A stretch of DNA of 10,815 bases, from NCBI GenBank assembly GCA_021811205.1, contig JAJZPK010000075.1, positions 1 through 10,815 of the forward strand, in the 5' to 3' direction. Of this stretch, positions 5,970 to 10,815 are shown in pieces; the first letter of the stretch is position 1, and each line of letters opens with the position of its first letter. Source of the stretch: Pseudomonadota bacterium (GTDB lineage Bacteria; Pseudomonadota; Gammaproteobacteria; Burkholderiales; JABEVD01). The notes under the pieces were generated by a model, which worked only from the letters and a program-made list of their open reading frames with translations, searched no databases and had not been told where the DNA came from. A program made the position numbers and the translations under genes.

Positions 5970-8945
5970 TCATCCGAGCTTTTCACGCTGCGCTTTCAGC
6001 TTTTCCAGAGTCGACTCGAAATTGGCGAGCCTTTCCTTTTCCTGCGCGACGACCTGGGCGGGCGCGCGCTCGACGAATCCTGAATTGCCGAGCTTGCCCC
6101 TGCATTTTTGGACTTCGAGCGAAATCTTGGCGAGTTCCTTGTCGAGCCGCATTTTTTGCGCTTCGACATCGATCTGGATTTCGAGCATGAGTCTGAATTC
6201 GCCGGCGATCGCAACGGGGGCGTCCGCTTCGGGCAGATCGGTTTTCGCCGAAACTTCCGAAAGACGAGCGAGCGCCTTGAGGTAGGGCGAGAAGGATTCG
6301 ATGCTGTCCTTGTCGCCCGCGACGATGAGCGGCACCTTTTCCGCTGGAGAAAGCCCCATCTCGCTTCTCAGACGCCTGCAGGCTTCGACCATTTCCTTGA
6401 GCAGCGCGATTCTGTCCATGGCAGCGCGATCCACGCGATGCCCGTCTGATTCGGGATAGGGCTGAAGCATGATGGTGTCGCCTTCTTTTCCTGCAAGCGG
6501 CGCTATCCTGTGCCAGAGTTCCTCGGTGATGAAGGGAATGATCGGATGGGCGAGCCTCAATGTTGCCTCCAGAACGCGCACCAGCGTCCTTCTGGTTGCG
6601 CGCTGCGCGGATTCCGTGCCGTTCAACTGCACCTTGGCAAGTTCCAGATACCAGTCGCAATATTCGTCCCATACGAATTCGTAAAGCGCACGGGCTGCCA
6701 TGTCGAAGCGGTAGTTCCTGAAGGCTTCGCTTATTTCGGCTTCGGCCTGCTGCAGCCTCGAGACGATCCATCTGTCCGCATCGGAATGTTCGAGCGGAAG
6801 ACTCGCATCGAGTCCGGTGTCTCGCCCCTCCGTGTTCATCAGCACGAAGCGCGTCGCATTCCACAGCTTGTTGCAGAAATTGCGATAGCCTTCGCAGCGG
6901 TTCAGATCGAACTTGATGTCGCGCCCGTGGGATGCGAGGCTCGCGAAAGTGAAGCGCAGCGCATCCGTGCCGAAGGCCGGGATGCCATCCGGGAAATGCT
7001 TCCTGGTCGTCTTTTCGATCGCTTCCTTCTGCTTCGGGTTCATCAGATTGCTGGTACGCTTTTGCACCAGATCCTCGAGCGCGATGCCGTCGATGAGGTC
7101 GATTGGATCGATCACGTTCCCCTTCGACTTGCTCATTTTCTGGCCTTCCGAATCGCGGATCAGGCCGTGCACGTAGACTTCCCTGAAAGGCACCTTGCCC
7201 GTGAAATGCAGGGTCATCATGACCATGCGCGCCACCCAGAAGAAAATGATGTCGAAGCCGGTCACCAGAACCGAAGTCGGCAGGAAGATGTCGAGTTCGG
7301 GCGCCTGGTTCGGCCAGCCCAGGGTGGAGAAAGGCCAGAGGGCCGAGCTGAACCAGGTGTCGAGCACGTCCTCGTCACGGGTGAGAGGCCTGTTGCCAGC
7401 TTTTTCCATGGCTTCTTCCAGGCTCCGTGCGACATAGACATTGCCGTCCTCGTCGTACCATGCGGGAATCCTGTGTCCCCACCACAGCTGCCTGGAAATG
7501 CACCAGTCCTGGATGTTTTCCAGCCACTGGAAATAGGTGTGCGACCAGTTTTCAGGAACGAATCTGATTTCACCGGATTTGACTGCGGCAAGCGCGGGCT
7601 CGGCCAGTTTCTCCATGGCGACGAACCACTGGTCGGTGAGCATCGGCTCGATCACGCTATGGGTCCTGTCGCTTTTCGGGACCATGAGCTTGTGGGGCTT
7701 GGTCGCAAGGAGCAGTCCTGAATTTTCCAGATCCTCCAGAATCTTCTTGCGTGCATCGAACCGGTCCATGCCCTGATATTCGACGGGCGCCATGTCGTTG
7801 ATTTTTGCGTCCAGGCTGAAGATGCAGATCGGCAGCAGGTTGTGGCGCAAGCCGACCTGGTAGTCGTTGAAGTCGTGGGCAGGCGTGATCTTCACGCATC
7901 CGGAACCGAAAGCAGGATCGACGTAATCGTCGGCAATGATGGGGATGCTGCGCTCGCAAAGCGGCAGCCTGACCTGCCTGCCGACGAGATGCCTGTAACG
8001 TTCGTCTTCCGGATGGACCGCGACGGCGACATCCCCGAGCAGGGTCTCGGGCCTCGTGGTTGCGACTTCGAGGGCCTCAATGCTCCCTTCGACGGGATAG
8101 CGGATGTACCAGAGATTGCCGTCCGTTTCCTCGGACACCACTTCGAGGTCGGAAACGGCCGTCTGAAGGACGGGATCCCAGTTGACCAGCCTTTTCCCTC
8201 TGTAGATCAGGCCATCCTCATAAAGCTTGACGAACACATCCATGACCGCCTGCGACAGTCCTTCGTCCATGGTGAAGCGCTCTCTCGACCAGTCGGCGGA
8301 TGCGCCGAGGCGCCTCATCTGGCGGGTGATGGTCGATCCGGACTCCTCCTTCCATTTCCAGACATGCTCGAGGAATTCTTCTCGTCCCATGGCGCGGCGA
8401 TCCAGGCCTTTTGCTTCGAGCTGCCGCTCGACCACGATCTGGGTCGCGATTCCCGCATGGTCCGTACCGGGCTGCCAGAGCGTGGGTTGCCCCTTCATCC
8501 TTGCATGCCTGATGAGGCAATCCATGAGCGTATCCTGGAAGGCATGGCCCATGTGCAAGGTCCCCGTCACGTTGGGCGGGGGAAGCAGGATCGCATAGGA
8601 TCCGGCATTGGCATGCCTGGGCTTGAAGTAGCCTGAAGTCTCCCAGAGGGGATACCAGTGCGATTCTATCTTTTCGGGTTCAAAGCTTTTTGCAAGTTCC
8701 ATGTTTCTTTCTGCGCCATCGTTGTTCTGCAGGGCATCCTTCAAGGCGGCCCGAATCGTTTCCTTCATTTCCTGCTTCAGGCAGGTGAGCTGCTGTTCCA
8801 GATCAGCCACTCTTTTTTCCAGGTCTGCTGGCGGCTTTGCGACGATTTCGGTCAGGGTGGGGATTTTTTCACCTTTGGCTTCTCCCCGGTGTTTCTTGAA
8901 AAGGGCGTCGATTTTCCTGAACGTCTCGTCGTCATGCGCCATCAT
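5970..8945 (-). CDS. valS: Valyl-tRNA synthetase with an 81-residue N-terminal extension
   Basis: A 991-residue class Ia synthetase that charges tRNA-Val and edits Thr-tRNA-Val. The canonical ValRS begins at Met82 ([18 protein letters not shown]). The catalytic HIGH-type motif is HMGH (131-134, after PPPNVTGTL), the KMSKS loop is at 603-607, and the CP1 editing domain spans about 265-430 with [10 protein letters not shown] (296-305) and [16 protein letters not shown] (347-362). The anticodon-binding helices follow, and residues about 925-991 form the usual C-terminal coiled-coil arm. The ValRS part alone is 910 residues, a normal length. The extension is described separately. The ATG at 8945 overlaps the holC stop (ATGA). 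A second ATG at 8942 lies at better spacing (6 nt) from the GGAAGG at 8954..8949 and may be the real start. Confidence 0.95.
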   Translation of the reverse strand: MMAHDDETFRKIDALFKKHRGEAKGEKIPTLTEIVAKPPADLEKRVADLEQQLTCLKQEMKETIRAALKDALQNNDGAERNMELAKSFEPEKIESHWYPLWETSGYFKPRHANAGSYAILLPPPNVTGTLHMGHAFQDTLMDCLIRHARMKGQPTLWQPGTDHAGIATQIVVERQLEAKGLDRRAMGREEFLEHVWKWKEESGSTITRQMRRLGASADWSRERFTMDEGLSQAVMDVFVKLYEDGLIYRGKRLVNWDPVLQTAVSDLEVVSEETDGNLWYIRYPVEGSIEALEVATTRPETLLGDVAVAVHPEDERYRHLVGRQVRLPLCERSIPIIADDYVDPAFGSGCVKITPAHDFNDYQVGLRHNLLPICIFSLDAKINDMAPVEYQGMDRFDARKKILEDLENSGLLLATKPHKLMVPKSDRTHSVIEPMLTDQWFVAMEKLAEPALAAVKSGEIRFVPENWSHTYFQWLENIQDWCISRQLWWGHRIPAWYDEDGNVYVARSLEEAMEKAGNRPLTRDEDVLDTWFSSALWPFSTLGWPNQAPELDIFLPTSVLVTGFDIIFFWVARMVMMTLHFTGKVPFREVYVHGLIRDSEGQKMSKSKGNVIDPIDLIDGIALEDLVQKRTSNLMNPKQKEAIEKTTRKHFPDGIPAFGTDALRFTFASLASHGRDIKFDLNRCEGYRNFCNKLWNATRFVLMNTEGRDTGLDASLPLEHSDADRWIVSRLQQAEAEISEAFRNYRFDMAARALYEFVWDEYCDWYLELAKVQLNGTESAQRATRRTLVRVLEATLRLAHPIIPFITEELWHRIAPLAGKEGDTIMLQPYPESDGHRVDRAAMDRIALLKEMVEACRRLRSEMGLSPAEKVPLIVAGDKDSIESFSPYLKALARLSEVSAKTDLPEADAPVAIAGEFRLMLEIQIDVEAQKMRLDKELAKISLEVQKCRGKLGNSGFVERAPAQVVAQEKERLANFESTLEKLKAQREKLG
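8703..8945 (-). other. N-terminal coiled-coil module in frame with valS (possible fused small gene)
   Basis: Eighty-one codons precede the usual ValRS start, with no stop between. The peptide has a charged helix ([16 protein letters not shown]), a short IPTLTEIV segment at 28-35, then a coiled-coil heptad stretch at about 41-72. The layout recalls small betaproteobacterial proteins with an IPVLTEVV-like motif (for example DUF2486-type proteins), often encoded near valS; this resemblance is from memory, not a search. It has its own good ribosome-binding site (GGAAGG, 8954..8949), while the internal ValRS ATG at 8702 has only a weak purine-rich stretch (GAAAGAA) before it. Either the two are made as one protein, or ValRS also starts internally. 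Confidence 0.6.
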
Positions 8946-9358
8946 CCGCCTTCCAGCTTGTGATGATGGATTTCGTAACCCCTGTCCTTGTAGAATCGGT
9001 AGCGCGTTCGTGCCGCTTCTTCCATTCCCTTGTCGACGATTTCGACGAGACGCCCGAAGCGGCTGAAAAATGGGGGCGATTCATGCTGCAGATTGAACAA
9101 TACATCGTCGTGATGGAGGACATCGCCCGATTCGCTGATGATGACCGGGGTGACCTCCGCAAGCGGGTCGTCCGCCCTGCAATGCGGGATGAAGCCGGTC
9201 GGCGGGATGCGCCAGAGCATCTCGTCCAGCTTTCTGCTCGTCTCCAGGTCGGGGCTGAGAATGAGCACCTTGAGCCCCTGACCAACCGCCTTGGCGCTCA
9301 GCTTGCATGCGGTTTGCAGTCGGTCCGCAGCGTGGGTATAGAAATCGACCCGCGTCAT
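8942..9358 (-). CDS. holC: DNA polymerase III chi subunit (HolC)
   Basis: A 138-residue protein matching HolC, the clamp-loader accessory subunit that pairs with psi (HolD) and contacts SSB during replication. It starts with the conserved [21 protein letters not shown]. The [16 protein letters not shown] stretch (44-59) and the HHDDVLFNL segment near 82-90 are typical of the family. The ATG at 9358 is fixed by this start and by a 4-nt ATGA overlap with the pepA stop; the frame is open further upstream but that part lies within pepA and is a shadow. No strong Shine-Dalgarno sequence precedes it, so translation probably depends on coupling to pepA. Order pepA-holC-valS is the same as in E. coli. 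Confidence 0.93.
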   Translation of the reverse strand: MTRVDFYTHAADRLQTACKLSAKAVGQGLKVLILSPDLETSRKLDEMLWRIPPTGFIPHCRADDPLAEVTPVIISESGDVLHHDDVLFNLQHESPPFFSRFGRLVEIVDKGMEEAARTRYRFYKDRGYEIHHHKLEGG

Positions 9359-10815
9359 GCTCTGTTGGCGCGCTCGATCAGGAAGCGGCACAAGAGTGGT
9401 ACGGGACGCCCGGTCGACCCCTTGTGCCTGCCGGAACGGTAAGCGGTTCCTGCCACGTCGAGATGAGCCCAGCGGTATTGCTTCGTGAAGCGCGCAAGGA
9501 AGCAGGCTGCCGTGACGCTGCCGGCCGGACGCCCGCCAATGTTGCCCATGTCCGCGAAATTGCTCTTCAGCTGATCCTGGTATTCGTCCCAGAGCGGCAT
9601 GCGCCACGCGCGATCGCGCGCGCTTTCTCCCGCTTCGATGAGTTCTTCCGCGAGTTTTTCGTCGTTGCTGTAGAGGCCCGAGGCGACATGCCCGAGCGCG
9701 ATCACGCATGCCCCCGTGAGGGTCGCGACGTCGACCACTGTCTCTGGCTCGTATTTTTCCGCATAGGTGAGCGCATCGCACAAAATGAGCCTGCCTTCGG
9801 CATCGGTATTGAGCACTTCGATGGTCTGCCCGGACATGCTGGTGACGATGTCTCCGGGTTTGGTGGCCGAACCGCTGGGCATGTTCTCGCAGCTCGGCAC
9901 GATCGCGACGATGTTGAGCTTGAGCTTCATTTGCGCGGCTGCGCGGATCGTGCCCAATACGCTCGCCGCGCCGCACATGTCGTACTTCATTTCGTCCATG
10001 TCTGCGCCGGGTTTCAGCGAAATACCGCCGGTGTCGAACGTGATGCCCTTGCCCACCAGCACGATCGGCTTCTTGTGCTTGGCGGCACCCCTGTATTCGA
10101 GCACGATCAGCTTGGGCGGCTCGATGCTGCCGCGCGTCACCGAAAGGAGGGAGCCCATGCCGAGTTCCTGCATGTCCTCCTTTTCCAGGATGCGCGACTC
10201 GAGCTTGTATTCCTTGGCGATTTCGAGCGCCTGGGATGCGAGATAGGTCGGCGTGCAGATGTTGCCGGGCAGGTTGCCCAGATCCTTGGCGAGCTTCATT
10301 CCCTCTGCAACCGCAATGCCCTGCAGCAGCGCTTCTTCAACGCGCTTTCCCGATGCCTGGAGGTGGAAGTGAATCTTTTTCAGCGCATCCTTCTTCTTTT
10401 CAGGCGCGCTCTTGTTCTTGTCGTAATGATAGAACCCTTCCTTGACGGCAAGTGCCGCCTGATAGACGGCCCATTCGACGTCGAATCCCTTGACCGGCGT
10501 CGATGTCAGGCAGAAATAGGCATCCTTTGCGCCCGTTTTTCTGACCGCTTCCAGCGCTGCATGGATAGCGTCGAGGTAAGGCTTGCCCGAAAATTCGGAA
10601 GTTTTGCCGAGTCCGACAAGCAGAACGCGCTCGGCGAGCACGCCCGGCACATGGTGCAGCAGCAGCGTCGAACCGGCTTTGCCTTCCATGTCGCCTTGCT
10701 TCAGGATGCCGGAGAGATAGCCGTTCGAGCATTCGTCGATCGATTTCGCCAGGTCGGTGAGTTTGCGCGATTCGAATACCCCGACCACGATGCAACCGGT
10801 TTTCTGCTTTAGATC
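9355..10815 (-). CDS. pepA: Leucyl aminopeptidase PepA, 5' end outside the window
   Basis: A manganese/zinc-dependent M17 cytosolic aminopeptidase that removes N-terminal residues; in E. coli it also binds DNA in Xer recombination and carAB regulation. The frame stays open to the window edge, so the visible 486 residues lack the first few codons; the GTG at 10788 is internal (read-through gives [10 protein letters not shown]) and not the start. Counting from that GTG, the metal ligands are K247, D252, D270, D329 and E331, with K259 and R333 as catalytic residues. The M17 signature NTDAEGRL is at 327-334. The C-terminus ([11 protein letters not shown]) is complete. An N-terminal macro-like domain precedes the catalytic domain, as expected. 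It leads the pepA-holC-valS operon and overlaps holC by ATGA. Confidence 0.96.
   Translation of the reverse strand, partial: DLKQKTGCIVVGVFESRKLTDLAKSIDECSNGYLSGILKQGDMEGKAGSTLLLHHVPGVLAERVLLVGLGKTSEFSGKPYLDAIHAALEAVRKTGAKDAYFCLTSTPVKGFDVEWAVYQAALAVKEGFYHYDKNKSAPEKKKDALKKIHFHLQASGKRVEEALLQGIAVAEGMKLAKDLGNLPGNICTPTYLASQALEIAKEYKLESRILEKEDMQELGMGSLLSVTRGSIEPPKLIVLEYRGAAKHKKPIVLVGKGITFDTGGISLKPGADMDEMKYDMCGAASVLGTIRAAAQMKLKLNIVAIVPSCENMPSGSATKPGDIVTSMSGQTIEVLNTDAEGRLILCDALTYAEKYEPETVVDVATLTGACVIALGHVASGLYSNDEKLAEELIEAGESARDRAWRMPLWDEYQDQLKSNFADMGNIGGRPAGSVTAACFLARFTKQYRWAHLDVAGTAYRSGRHKGSTGRPVPLLCRFLIERANRA

Noticed and set aside
5964..5984. Possible terminator formed by AGCT repeats (gagctcatccgagctttt) between DUF2147 and valS.
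   Set aside because: The stem is only four self-complementary bases and is not GC-rich enough for an intrinsic terminator.
6510..7721. A 403-codon plus-strand open frame opposite valS.
   Set aside because: Antisense to conserved ValRS catalytic and editing sequence, with low-complexity charged composition and no recognisable domain.
9359..9976. Long upstream extension of the holC frame.
   Set aside because: It lies inside pepA in another frame and reads as Arg/His-rich shadow sequence; HolC proper starts at 9358.
9307..10812. A 501-codon plus-strand open frame opposite pepA and holC.
   Set aside because: It is fully antisense to a clear M17 aminopeptidase, resembles no protein family I know, and is rich in Arg, His and Asp runs typical of antisense shadow frames in GC-rich genes.

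Overview
The window is an ordinary, tightly packed housekeeping stretch of a Gram-negative bacterium, most likely a betaproteobacterium. Three things suggest this: rpsT divergent from murJ, an fmdB / DUF502 / aspS cluster, and the pepA-holC-valS order, which is also found in gammaproteobacteria. Which genus or family is an open question. Arginine codons include much AGG, which is unusual for a moderately GC-rich proteobacterium. No mobile element, CRISPR array, tRNA, rRNA or toxin/defence system was seen.

Layout. At the left edge, the first codons of rpsT (ribosomal protein S20, minus strand) face away from murJ (lipid II flippase, plus strand) across a 101-nt intergenic region with overlapping divergent promoter-like elements. 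murJ is followed by a plus-strand run: fmdB-type zinc ribbon protein, DUF502 membrane protein, aspS, a VOC/glyoxalase-fold protein, an EamA/DMT transporter and a DUF2147 exported protein. Several junctions overlap by 1 or 4 bases, so this looks like one translationally coupled operon, with a TATAAT box just before fmdB. From the right edge, the minus-strand operon runs pepA (5' end cut by the window), holC, valS, with ATGA overlaps. The two operons converge with only 2 nt between the DUF2147 stop and the valS stop.

How the genes fit together. Most products serve translation (S20, AspRS, ValRS), cell-wall precursor export (MurJ), replication (HolC, the chi subunit of the clamp loader) and peptide turnover (PepA). 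The VOC protein, EamA transporter and DUF2147 protein are less conserved passengers downstream of aspS.

Two things deserve a second look. First, the valS reading frame starts 81 codons before the canonical ValRS start and carries a small coiled-coil module that resembles a stand-alone betaproteobacterial protein, so it may be a gene fusion. Second, AspRS carries the His and Gly residues associated with non-discriminating enzymes, which implies tRNA-dependent asparagine synthesis. I found no convincing undescribed multi-gene system.
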